A DNA stretch of 43,117 bases from contig JAEYPH010000077.1 of assembly GCA_023410875.1 (NCBI GenBank), forward strand, positions 1-43,117. Direction: 5' to 3'. Shown here piece by piece: positions 1 to 9,912 of this stretch; the first letter of the stretch is position 1, and each line of letters starts with the position of its first letter. A program made the position numbers and the translations under genes. Below the pieces are notes generated by a model that made no database searches, was not told the origin of the DNA, and saw only the letters and a program-made list of their open reading frames with translations. The DNA is from Bacillota bacterium (GTDB lineage: Bacteria; Bacillota; Clostridia; Christensenellales; UMGS416).

Positions 1-58
1 GTATCCTGTGCTCGACCCATCTTGCCACCTCAGTTGCTTTTTTGTGTTGCAACTTCAT
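1..58 (-). CDS. Possible partial ORF running off the left edge
   Basis: An ATG at 58 on the minus strand opens a frame of 19 codons (MKLQHKKATEVARWVEHRI) that continues past the window edge. There is no clear ribosome site before it. The surrounding 1-150 stretch is visibly richer in A and T than the rest of the window and lies just past the point where the NUDIX gene is cut off. It could be the first gene of an inserted element, but the family is not recognisable from 19 residues. Confidence 0.2.
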   Translation of the reverse strand, partial: MKLQHKKATEVARWVEHRI

Positions 59-114
59 TGTAGCTGTCTGGTCGGTTAGGTGGGTCTCTTTTTTACCCTC
101 TGCGACAATTCATT

Positions 115-294
115 TTACAACTCACAGGAGTTCAGAAAACACTCTCTTGGGCCGGTGTGATCGGCCACAATCTTCGCCGAGAGCTCCCGTATGCTGCGGA
201 AGCGCTCCAGATCATAGGGGTCCCGTGAACAGGTCAGGCCCGCCTGGGCGATGGCCTGCAGTTCCATGGCCCACGTCAGCCATCGGGGTTCCAT
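115..294 (-). pseudogene. Truncated NUDIX hydrolase, N-terminal domain only
   Basis: The ORF starts at ATG 294, six bases after a GGAGG ribosome site, and a second ATG at 300 overlaps the stop of the serine hydrolase as ATGA. The first 45 or so residues (MEPRWLTWAMELQAIAQAGL, then a DPYDLERF segment and ending IVADHTG) match the helical N-terminal domain that precedes the catalytic domain in a group of Firmicute NUDIX hydrolases. After HTG the frame runs into PRECFLNSCEL and stops, so the whole NUDIX box domain is missing. The break falls near position 155, where base composition also changes. This points to a deletion or an insertion of foreign DNA. It would have been the last gene of the operon. 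The family call rests on recall of the N-terminal domain pattern. Confidence 0.6.
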
Positions 295-296
295 TC

Positions 297-1508
297 TCAT
301 CCTCCGGGCTGCGCCGCAGCGGCGACCTGGCGCAGGACCTCCGGCCACCAGTCCACGCTTCCCGCCGACTTGCCGCAGCGCACGATGACCGCTTGGTGCG
401 CCGGCGAGACGTACAAGTACTGGCCGTACTTCCCCGCAGCGAAAAAGTCATGTCCGCCTTTCCCGTCGTCGATGCTGTACCACATGTATTGGTATCCCAC
501 TTCGACGCCGGCCAGGAACGGGCTGTCGATGTCGTACGCGCTCAGCGGCTGGGGCGCGACGAGGGAGCGGTCCAGCCACTGGGTGCTGACGACGGCATTG
601 CCGTTCCACTGGCCGCGATGCAGCAGCATGCTGCCGATCTTGGCATAATCGATGGCAAGGAAGTTCAGTCCGCTCTCCATCTTCTCAAAGCCGGTCTCTT
701 CCCCGTCCATGCTCCAGGAGGCTTCGTGCTCCGCGCCCACCTTGTCCCAGATTCTTTCCTGAAAGTATTGGGCGACGCTGCGGCCGGTGCTGCGTTCCAG
801 TATCATCCCCAGCAGCAGCGGGTGGTAATTGTTGTAGTGGAACTTGCCGGTATAACCCTCGTCCACCTTCAAGTGCTCCAACGCCAGGCTGCGAAGATCC
901 GGATAATAGTAGGTCTTGGCGTCGTCGCCAAACCACGCGCCTCCTTCCTCATAGCGTATCCTGGAGCGCATCATCAAAAGCTGGCGGATTGTGATGTCGA
1001 CGAAGGGGGTATCCTTGAACTCCGGCAAGTATTCGGATATCGCCTGCTCTTCGCTGCGGATGAAGCCGTCGTCTATGGCCATGCCGACCATCAGCGAATC
1101 CAGCGACTTTACCGAGGAGAATGAAGTGCATACGGAGTCCCAATCGTACCCATTGAAATAGCGCTCATAGGCCACGGCATCATCCCTGATCAGGATAAAG
1201 GACGTGGTGCCATTGGATTCAAGCATGTGTTCCAGCGTGTCCGTTTGCACGCTGTGCCGGTACGTATACGCAACCTCCATCTGACCGATGGCAGGGCCGG
1301 GAGCGGCGGCATAGCGATAGGGCCTGGAACTTTTGGCGATCACGCGAGAGGGAAACACCCGGTAGTCGCTGACCTTGGATTCGCCGTTGGCAATGCAGCG
1401 AAGGACATATTGCGGCGAATACAGCGCCGCCGAAACCGCCAGCAACACCGCCAGCGCCACAACCAGCGCGCCCAGGCCGACCCAAACGTATCGAAATGGC
1501 CTCCTCAT
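297..1508 (-). CDS. Membrane-anchored beta-lactamase-fold serine hydrolase
   Basis: This 403-residue protein begins with a hydrophobic segment (about residues 9-30) that is either an uncleaved anchor or a signal peptide, so the catalytic domain should lie outside the membrane. The class C beta-lactamase/DD-peptidase fold (PF00144) is indicated by an S-x-x-K motif at Ser131-Lys134 and a Y-x-N motif at Tyr225-Asn227. A GKYGQ segment near residue 357 sits where the KTG-like box is expected. Members act on cell-wall peptides, esters or other acyl substrates, and no specificity can be read here. The gene starts only three bases after the TetR stop, so the two are probably translated together. The stop overlaps an ATG of the truncated NUDIX gene. 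Confidence 0.85.
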   Translation of the reverse strand: MRRPFRYVWVGLGALVVALAVLLAVSAALYSPQYVLRCIANGESKVSDYRVFPSRVIAKSSRPYRYAAAPGPAIGQMEVAYTYRHSVQTDTLEHMLESNGTTSFILIRDDAVAYERYFNGYDWDSVCTSFSSVKSLDSLMVGMAIDDGFIRSEEQAISEYLPEFKDTPFVDITIRQLLMMRSRIRYEEGGAWFGDDAKTYYYPDLRSLALEHLKVDEGYTGKFHYNNYHPLLLGMILERSTGRSVAQYFQERIWDKVGAEHEASWSMDGEETGFEKMESGLNFLAIDYAKIGSMLLHRGQWNGNAVVSTQWLDRSLVAPQPLSAYDIDSPFLAGVEVGYQYMWYSIDDGKGGHDFFAAGKYGQYLYVSPAHQAVIVRCGKSAGSVDWWPEVLRQVAAAAQPGG

Positions 1509-1511
1509 CTC

Positions 1512-2075
1512 CTAGATCACCTTGCCCAGCAAAAACTCCAGCTGCCTTCGCAGCGTGTCCTCCGGCACGTCCTCGCCCAGCAGCATCATCTTGTCCATCG
1601 TGTATTCCAGAAAACCGGTCAGCACTTCCGCCGCCACCTGTCGGTCCTCTTCGCGGCATATGTACCGGTCCAGCAGCTTGCGGTTGTTCTGCACGCGGGA
1701 CTGCTCCCATTGCACCATCTTCTCGCGCAGGTCGGCCTCTCCTTCAAAGCCGAAGTACAGCCGCAGCGCAATCTTGTAGATGCTGCGGTCCATGTCGCTG
1801 AGCGCGCGCCACATCCGGGCTACCTGCAGGTAGAATTCCACCGGCGTGAGCGTCAGGTCCAGCCCGGCATAGTTGCGCTCGATCATGCGGAAGAACTCCC
1901 GCACGGCGATTTCCTCATACAGATCGCGCTTGTTCGTGAAGTAGTAATACATCATCGGCAGCGAGCACTGCGCCTCCCGGGCGATGTCCCGCATGGATGT
2001 GCCGTGATAGCCGTTTTGGCAAAAGAGATGCACCGCGGCGTGCAAAATGCGCTCTCTCAATTCAGAATCGGACAA
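1512..2075 (-). CDS. TetR/AcrR family transcriptional regulator
   Basis: This 187-residue protein has a TetR-type N-terminal helix-turn-helix: ILHAAVHLFCQNGYHGTSMR followed by DIAREAQCS and a MMYYYFTNKRDLYEEI recognition-helix segment (about residues 10-55). The rest is a helical ligand-binding domain without family-specific features. It lies inside the operon between the amide hydrolase and the serine hydrolase, so it probably controls its own operon. A palindrome TAACG-N2-CGTTA at 3288-3299, placed at the expected start of transcription, is a good candidate for its operator. The ligand is unknown. Confidence 0.9.
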   Translation of the reverse strand: MSDSELRERILHAAVHLFCQNGYHGTSMRDIAREAQCSLPMMYYYFTNKRDLYEEIAVREFFRMIERNYAGLDLTLTPVEFYLQVARMWRALSDMDRSIYKIALRLYFGFEGEADLREKMVQWEQSRVQNNRKLLDRYICREEDRQVAAEVLTGFLEYTMDKMMLLGEDVPEDTLRRQLEFLLGKVI

Positions 2076-2099
2076 GCTTCCATCCCTCCTTATGGCAGG

Positions 2100-3280
2100 C
2101 TAGCTCAGAAACGCGCCCACCGTGGCTAAATAAATCAACACCGCCAGCATCAGCGCCGAGTTGGCCGTGGCTGCCAGACGCGCCGCCAGGCGATAGGGCC
2201 GTTTGATCCATACGATAACCATCGCAGCGGCATATGCCACGGCCAGCGCCGCGGCCAGCCAAAACACCAGTGGCAGCCACAGGCCGTACAGCGCCATGCC
2301 GTATTTTGAGACGAACAGCAGCTTGTCGTTGAGCGCCGCCAGCAGCCCAACCAGCGCCGCATTGGCCAGCAACCCCGAGGCAGGCAAGGCCCGAGCGATA
2401 CCGCGGGGGCGCCGCGCCCACTGCAGCGCGCAGAACCCGCCGGCCAGCACAAACACCGCAAAAACCGCGATGCACACGGCGCTCAGCGCCGGCCCGCGCA
2501 GCTTCCAGGGCGTCAGCTCGTCGCCGGTGTGCCGGCTCTGCCCGGGGAACAGCGCCGGTATTCTGTAGATGTGCCTGCCCCGCAGCAGCTCGTCGGACAG
2601 GCGGAAGCTCACGCTCTGGTCGAATTGCCCCAGGTTATACAGCGTGATCTCTCCGGTTTTCAGGTTGGATACGGTGGAATACAGCGTCTGATCCGAGCTG
2701 GAGAGCAAAAGCTGATAGGCAAAGTCCTTGGTCGTGACGGGCGTAGACGGCAGGCTCTGGGCCAGCCTGCCCGCCCCCACGCCGATGGCCATGCACGCCG
2801 CGCCCCGCGTAACCTGCATCCGGCCGGCCTGCCAATCCCAGCCAACGGTGGCCATGTCTCCGGCGGCGCCGGCCAGCAGCATCGTGGCATAGCCCAGGTT
2901 GGCGTCGTGATAACGCTCATACAGCGCCAGCGCCTCCCCCACGGTCGCGCATTGCTCCAGCAGCGCGTCGCCGAGGTCGCCGGGGTATGCCTGCTTGCCC
3001 TGCGGCTGCGGTGCGGTCTGGCCGCCGGAGGCGAACCAGTCGAAGAACAGGCCGCGCTCATTCATTCCGCCCTGGGGGTGCGCCGTTTCAAAGCCATAGC
3101 ACACCCGGCCATACTTGCCCGGCTGCGCCGGCAGAAACCACACAAAGGTGTCCTTGTCCAGCCAATCCTCGTTGTTGCCGGCCAGCACCGTCTCGCCAGC
3201 GCTGGCGTTTGTGCCGACAGCAGAACCAACAGCAGCGCAAACGCAGCTAGCCTTCTGAGTCCTCTCATCGTTTCCCTCAT
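2100..3280 (-). pseudogene. Ntn-type amide hydrolase with membrane C-terminus, apparently frameshifted near the N-terminus
   Basis: The main frame (2100 to about 3188) contains AGNNEDW followed by a bile-acid-hydrolase-like or linear amide C-N hydrolase region (ETAHPQGGMNERGLFFDW). After that come about four hydrophobic segments in the last 140 residues, an unusual addition. No good start codon exists in this frame near the expected N-terminus. A typical signal peptide (MRETMRGLRRLAAFALLLVL, ending in TPALA) lies in a different frame from 3280. The catalytic frame upstream reads CAAVGSAVGTNASAGETVL, which contains a possible nucleophilic Cys, but it is not joined in frame to the signal peptide. 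A one- or two-base indel around 3190-3235, or an assembly error, would explain this. If the true start is the GTG at 3188, the protein lacks both signal and nucleophile. It is the first gene of the operon. Confidence 0.6.
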
Positions 3281-3287
3281 TCTTTTT

Positions 3288-3330
3288 TAACGTTCGTTAG
3301 TATTATAGAATGCTGATTGCATGATGTCAA
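3288..3330 (-). promoter_or_regulatory. Sigma-A promoter with TetR-type palindrome at the start site
   Basis: On the minus strand TTGACA (3330-3325) and TATAAT (3307-3302) are separated by exactly 17 bases, a consensus vegetative promoter. Directly downstream lies TAACG-AA-CGTTA (3299-3288), a perfect palindrome with a two-base centre that would overlap the transcription start. This placement suits repression by the TetR regulator encoded second in the same operon. The operator assignment is inference; the boxes are read directly. Confidence 0.8.
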
Positions 3331-3354
3331 TCAGCGGCGACAAAAAGCGACAAG

Positions 3355-3391
3355 CGGCATCATCCCAGGCAGATTGCCTCGGATGATGCCG
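3355..3391 (-). terminator. Intrinsic terminator of the CD3324-like gene
   Basis: Arms CGGCATCATCC (3355-3365) and GGATGATGCCG (3381-3391) are perfectly complementary, and an inner AGGC/GCCT pair extends the stem. On the minus strand the hairpin is followed by CTTGTCGCTTTTTG. It sits between the stop of the small minus-strand gene and the next promoter. Confidence 0.6.
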
Positions 3392-3446
3392 TAGTTTCGT
3401 TTGATCTATCATCGATTGACTCGAGTTGGATGCGCCGAAGATACTT

Positions 3447-3716
3447 CTAGCTGTCGATGTTATTCTTGAGGATCTTCTTGATGCTGTCGCGGGACAGGAA
3501 GAACTGCCTGGCCAACTCGTCCACCGCCGCGCCGTCGCGGTGGTGCTGCACGATCTGCCGGTTGCGCACGGTGTAGCGCTCCCGGGAACCGTTGACGCAG
3601 CCCCAGCCGGCCTTGCGCTCGGGGTTTGGAATATAGATCAGTTCGCCTTGGCAATATTTCTGCAGCTCGGCCAGCAGCGCCTCGGGCAGCACGGCCTTCG
3701 CGTTGCGATATTTCAT
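3447..3716 (-). CDS. CD3324-like small DNA-binding protein
   Basis: The ORF could be read from 3830, but ATG 3716 has an AGGAG ribosome site five to six bases upstream and gives the usual family N-terminus (MKYRNAKAVLPEALLAELQK then YCQGELIYIP). The 89-residue product resembles the CD3324 family of small clostridial proteins. Its C-terminal half (DGAAVDELARQFFLSRDSIKKI) reads as a helix-turn-helix like that of Mor or sigma-type regulators. Function is unknown and a regulatory role is inferred. The gene appears monocistronic, with a terminator at 3355-3391 and a strong hairpin in the leader. Confidence 0.75.
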   Translation of the reverse strand: MKYRNAKAVLPEALLAELQKYCQGELIYIPNPERKAGWGCVNGSRERYTVRNRQIVQHHRDGAAVDELARQFFLSRDSIKKILKNNIDS

Positions 3717-3756
3717 GCTTTCTCCTTGAATGGTCGGGATTGGTCTGGGTGCAGCA

Positions 3757-3782
3757 AAGCCGCAGGAGAACCCCTGCGGCTT
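3757..3782 (-). terminator. Strong hairpin upstream of the CD3324-like gene
   Basis: AAGCCGCAGG (3757-3766) pairs perfectly with CCTGCGGCTT (3773-3782) around a six-base loop. On the minus strand the stem ends in CTTTG, only a weak T-run. It lies about 40 bases before the start codon of the CD3324-like gene. It could be a leader attenuator or a terminator of upstream transcription; which one cannot be decided from the sequence. Confidence 0.4.
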
Positions 3783-3993
3783 CGGGTTTCCATAAAGAAG
3801 GGCGGGAACACCAAGCATCCGGCGGATCAAGCCGGCAGCCCAATGCTCCGCGCCTATTCTTTTTTAGAGGCTCGTCACCTCATAAAAATGCACTGCCAAA
3901 CGATCAACCCCTTTCAAAGAGATTTGCGCTCCGGATCGCACCTTTATTTTAACCCATGGGAAGCGCCGGGGCAAGGGAAAGAACTCTTATAAT

Positions 3994-4914
3994 TCAGTCT
4001 TCTTTATCAGTCGTCTTGGAATCGGCTTGCTCCGCCTCGTCTGTGGCATACTGGGCGTCATCCTCCACCGCGGCGGGCTCCTCCGGCCGGTCGGGCAGCT
4101 TCTCGCTTACGTCCTCGGCCTCGTCGAACTCGGCGGCTTCCTCGGCGGCTTCATCGCCCGCGTCCTCGGCGGCGTCTTCGGCGGCCTCGGCCAGTTCCTC
4201 TTCGGCAGTCACATCCGGCACGCCCAGCTCCGCCTCGATGGAGGCGATGCGGTCGCGCAGCTTCTGCGGCGTCACGTCGTTCAGGGCGTCCATGTTCTTG
4301 GTGAGCGCCTCGTGGTAATATTCCAACGCCTTGGGCAGGTCATCCTCCCATTCGGCGATCAGGCCCATGTGGTAGCACACATCGGACACATGGCGCTCCT
4401 CATAGGCGCGCTCGAAAAAGCTTTTGGCCTTCTCATAGTCGCCCATCTCCAGATACATCTGCCCGGTGTTATCCAGTATCACGTGGTCGTGGGGTTCGTA
4501 TTCCACGGCCTCCAGGTTGTAGGGCTCGGCCTTGTCGAACATGCCGGCGGCGGTGTAGACATAGCCCAGTGTCTGATAGACCCGCAGCGATTTGAAGTTC
4601 TTGTGGATGTCCTCCAGCGCCACGACGGCCTTTTCCACCTCGCCCAGGCGGAAGTAGGCCATGGCGCGGTTCATACGCACCATGGAGCGCAGTTGGCCCT
4701 TGCTTTCCTTGTGCTTAAGGCTCTTGTTGAACTGCTCCACCGCCTGCTCGAACTCGCCCTTCTTGAGCAGCAGCACGCCATAGGTGCCCTCGGTCTTGGC
4801 GTTCATGCTGCCCAGCGACACGGCCTTGCGATAACAGGCCTCGGCCCGGGTCAGGTCGCCCCGGGCGTGAAAGAAGTACGCGAAGTTGCCCACGATGTTG
4901 GCGAAGAATGACAT
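3994..4914 (-). CDS. TPR-repeat protein with acidic tail
   Basis: This 306-residue protein has several tetratricopeptide repeats over about residues 1-230 (for example GDLTRAEACYRKAVSLGSMN, GEFEQAVEQFNKSL, GDYEKAKSFFERAYEE and LPKALEYYHEALTKN). It ends in a low-complexity tail of about 70 residues dominated by Ala, Glu and Asp. It has no signal peptide, so a cytoplasmic protein-binding scaffold is likely. The start at 4914 follows GGAGGG by about nine bases. It lies 51 bases after the mrfB-like gene on the same strand and is probably cotranscribed with it. No partner can be named. Confidence 0.85.
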   Translation of the reverse strand: MSFFANIVGNFAYFFHARGDLTRAEACYRKAVSLGSMNAKTEGTYGVLLLKKGEFEQAVEQFNKSLKHKESKGQLRSMVRMNRAMAYFRLGEVEKAVVALEDIHKNFKSLRVYQTLGYVYTAAGMFDKAEPYNLEAVEYEPHDHVILDNTGQMYLEMGDYEKAKSFFERAYEERHVSDVCYHMGLIAEWEDDLPKALEYYHEALTKNMDALNDVTPQKLRDRIASIEAELGVPDVTAEEELAEAAEDAAEDAGDEAAEEAAEFDEAEDVSEKLPDRPEEPAAVEDDAQYATDEAEQADSKTTDKED

Positions 4915-4965
4915 GAGTGGCTACCCTCCAAAGCGTTGCGCCTATGCGCTGAACCCTGTTTGTGA

Positions 4966-6138
4966 CTATGCGGGACCGCCGTTGCCGGCGTTGGCATCCA
5001 TCTTGCGTGTCAGGCGGGCGCGACGGCGCATGAGCGCCGACACCTGGTCGTCCTCGGGCCTCAACCCCAGCCCGCCGGCCAGGCTCAGGCATTGGTCCAC
5101 GGCTTGCAGCGCCAGGTCCAACCGACCGGTGCGGTGCTCGTGGTGCTTGGCCAGCTCCTCACACGGGAACAGCCCAAAGCTGCCCGCGGCGCGCATGGTC
5201 TCCCACAGCTGCGCCGCTTCCATGTGGCGGCCCTGGCGCTTGTACAGCAGCGACAGGTCGCGCAAGGGGGCGTCGCTGCCCCGCGCCGCCAGTTGGTAGC
5301 TGTGCTCGGCCTGCGCCAGCAGCCCCATGCTCTGCTGCAGCCGGGCACAGCTGTGCTGGTCCTCGGCGTGGCGTAAGCCCGCCGGGTCCGCCACGGCATG
5401 GCAAAGGTGACACAGCAGCGTCAGCAGGCTTACGATATCCACGCGGTTGTGCTCCAGCACCAGCCGCATGGGGGCGAAATCGCCGGTCTTCAGATAATCA
5501 AAAAACATCATGGGCACCAGCGCACCGGGGATGTCCCCTGGGCGCTGCCGGCCCAGCACCTCGCGTTCCAGGCTTTGCAGGTCGCACTTCTTGAGCCGGC
5601 GGCGGTAGATGCGCCGGGCGGCGTGCAGCAGGTCCACCTGCTCCATGTCGTCCAGCGGCGCGCGGATGCGGTTGAGCACCGCCCGCGAGGCCAGCAGGGG
5701 CACGTCGAAGGTCTTGCCGTTGAAGCTGACCAGGTAATCAAAGCCAGCCAACTGGCGGTGGATGCGCTCCAGCATGTCGTGCTCCACGTCGTAGTCTTCC
5801 ATGAAGTACTGCTCTACGACGAAGCGGTCCCCCCGCACATAGCCGATACCGATCAAAAAGGCCACAGTGCCGCTACCGCCGGCCAGGCCGGTGGTCTCGG
5901 TGTCCACAAAGGCGGCGCGGGCAATGTCCCAATCCTCAAAATCGCCGCCGCGGCTGATGAGGCGCACTGTGTCGGCGGTGACGCTGCCCAGAAGACCGTC
6001 GCCGGCTTCCTCCAGGGCCACCTCGGTGACCTCCCGCAGGCACACGGCGGCCCGCGCCGGGGCCTCCGCCGGCTCCTGCGGACGGTATGCCGCGTTCTCC
6101 GTGCTCAATCGCTTGAGCTTGTCTTCCAGGGTGGACAT
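4966..6138 (-). CDS. mrfB: MrfB (YprB)-like DEDDh 3'-5' exonuclease
   Basis: The 390-residue protein carries an RNase H-fold exonuclease domain: DTETTG with Asp79 and Glu81, FNGKTFD with Asp145, and HNRVD with His230 and Asp234. The C-terminal 140 residues are helical and TPR-like, as in Bacillus YprB. In B. subtilis MrfB works with the helicase MrfA in a UvrABC-independent repair route for mitomycin C damage (established for the family). The helicase homologue lies directly upstream here, which supports the assignment. The start codon at 6138 has no ribosome site, and the promoter -10 box ends six bases before it, so translation may be leaderless. No other ATG fits the conserved N-terminus. 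Confidence 0.85.
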   Translation of the reverse strand: MSTLEDKLKRLSTENAAYRPQEPAEAPARAAVCLREVTEVALEEAGDGLLGSVTADTVRLISRGGDFEDWDIARAAFVDTETTGLAGGSGTVAFLIGIGYVRGDRFVVEQYFMEDYDVEHDMLERIHRQLAGFDYLVSFNGKTFDVPLLASRAVLNRIRAPLDDMEQVDLLHAARRIYRRRLKKCDLQSLEREVLGRQRPGDIPGALVPMMFFDYLKTGDFAPMRLVLEHNRVDIVSLLTLLCHLCHAVADPAGLRHAEDQHSCARLQQSMGLLAQAEHSYQLAARGSDAPLRDLSLLYKRQGRHMEAAQLWETMRAAGSFGLFPCEELAKHHEHRTGRLDLALQAVDQCLSLAGGLGLRPEDDQVSALMRRRARLTRKMDANAGNGGPA

Positions 6139-6144
6139 GGCAAT

Positions 6145-6173
6145 ATTATACCAATGTGCAATGTGTTATTCAA
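6145..6173 (-). promoter_or_regulatory. mrfB promoter placing the start site at the ATG
   Basis: On the minus strand TTGAAT (6173-6168) and TATAAT (6150-6145) are 17 bases apart, and the -10 box is extended (TGG before it). Only ATTGCC separates the -10 box from the mrfB ATG at 6138. Transcription from the usual seventh base would begin on the start codon itself. Confidence 0.75.
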
Positions 6174-6200
6174 ATCCATTCCGGAAAAAACCGTAAAAGG

Positions 6201-6344
6201 AAAGGATTTCGCGCCCTACGTTGCGCCTTGCGCAACTATCGGCTTGCTCTCACATCGGCAAAACCGACGTTGCCGCAAGCCGGAGCAGCGCCTGTTGGCG
6301 CGACCAAAGGGCTTTCCGATCGCCCTTTGGAAACCTTCGGCCCC
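6201..6344. repeat. Dispersed intergenic repeat, long copy
   Basis: This copy starts with AAAGGATTTCGCGCCC (6201-6216) and ends with a 44-base block (6301-6344) that matches 14941-14984 with one mismatch. The block contains the hairpin CCAAAGGGC/GCCCTTTGG. Between the two conserved ends this copy carries about 80 extra bases with their own inverted repeats (CGGCTTGC/GCAAGCCG). It fills the gap between the mrfA stop and the mrfB promoter. It resembles a REP- or MITE-like unit. No transposase accompanies it. Confidence 0.75.
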
Positions 6345-6417
6345 AAAACTTTTATTGATTATGCCATGATGTGACGAGCGCAACCCCATCTTATACGTAT
6401 GTTGCGCCCCTTCTCTG

Positions 6418-8687
<2,270 letters not shown>

Positions 8688-8691
<4 letters not shown>

Positions 8692-9905
8692 AATAGCTCC
8701 TCTCTTTCGTCCAGATCCCCGAACATTTCCCGGGAAATGACACCTTGCGCGCCGATGGTCACCCGTTCGACGGCGCAGGCTTGGCACATCGCGTCGATAT
8801 CCAGCTCCGCCTCGGCGCGCTCCGCCTCGGAAAGCTTGGGTTTTGTGACGGGATGGCGGGGCACGAACACCGTGCAGCAGTCCTCGTAGGGCAGTATCGA
8901 CGTTTCATAGGTGCCGATGGCCCGGGCCTGGTCTATGATCTCCACCTTGTCATGGGCGATCAGCGGGCGGAACACCGGCATTTGGCACACGGCGTCGGTG
9001 CAGGCCAGGCCCTGCAGCGTCTGGCTGGCGACTTGGCCCAGGTTCTCCCCGGTGGCCAGCGCCTCGCAGCCGGTGTGCCGGGCCAGGCGCTGGGCGATGC
9101 GCATCATGAAGCGGCGCATGAGGATCGTCAGATACTCCGGCCTGCAGTCGGTGTACAGCTTCTCCTGCACGTCGGTGAAGCGCACCACGTGCAGCCGCAC
9201 GGCCCCGCAGCAGCCGGCCAGTATGCGGGCCAGGTCCTCCACCTTGCGCTGGGCGCGCTCTCCGGTGTGGGGCGGGCTGTGGAAATACACTGCTTCGAGC
9301 TCCACTCCTCTTTTGGCGAGCAGATAGCCTGCCACGGGGCTGTCGATGCCGCCGCTTAGCAGCAGCATCACGCGGCCGCCGGTGCCCGTGGGCATGCCGC
9401 CGGCGCCGCTCTCATAGCGCGTGTAGACGTAGGCTCTCTCTCGCACTTCCACATACAGGCGGAAGGACGGCTCATGCACGTCCACGCTCAGGTTGCGGCG
9501 GCCCAACAGCAGCTTGGCCCCCAGCGCCCGCGCCAACTCCGGCGAGGTTAGCGGGAAGGCCTTGTCCGAACGGCGGGCGTCCACCTTGAAGGTGCCGCCG
9601 GCAGGGCGCTCCGCCTCCACGACCCGCAGCGCCGTGGCCTCGATGGCCTCCAGCGTGGGTTCGCACTCGGTGGCCGGGCTGGCGCTGTGCACGCCGAAAA
9701 CGCGGTTCACCGCCCGCAACAGTTCCTCAGCGCGCTCAGGGTCATAGCCCCGCAGCAGGAAGCGCCCCTGGTCACGCATAAGCTCGCAGGGGCACACCGC
9801 CGTGGCTGCCGCCAGGATGTTGTTCATCAATTGACGTTCAAAAAAAGGCCGGTTCTGGCCCTTTAAATGGATCTCGCCGTAGCGTATGAGCAGCAGGTCC
9901 GCCAT
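8688..9905 (-). CDS. thiI: tRNA 4-thiouridine synthetase ThiI
   Basis: The 405-residue protein has an N-terminal ferredoxin-like/THUMP region (about 1-165) and a PP-loop ATP pyrophosphatase domain with SGGIDS at 184-189. There is no rhodanese domain, as in Bacillus-type ThiI. It adenylates U8 of tRNA and accepts sulfur from a cysteine desulfurase to make 4-thiouridine, and it can contribute to thiamine synthesis in some bacteria. The desulfurase gene lies seven bases upstream, as in the nifZ-thiI pair of Bacillus, so the sulfur donor is probably that protein. The stop codon overlaps the mrfA start. Confidence 0.95.
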
Positions 9906-9912
9906 GATCTCG

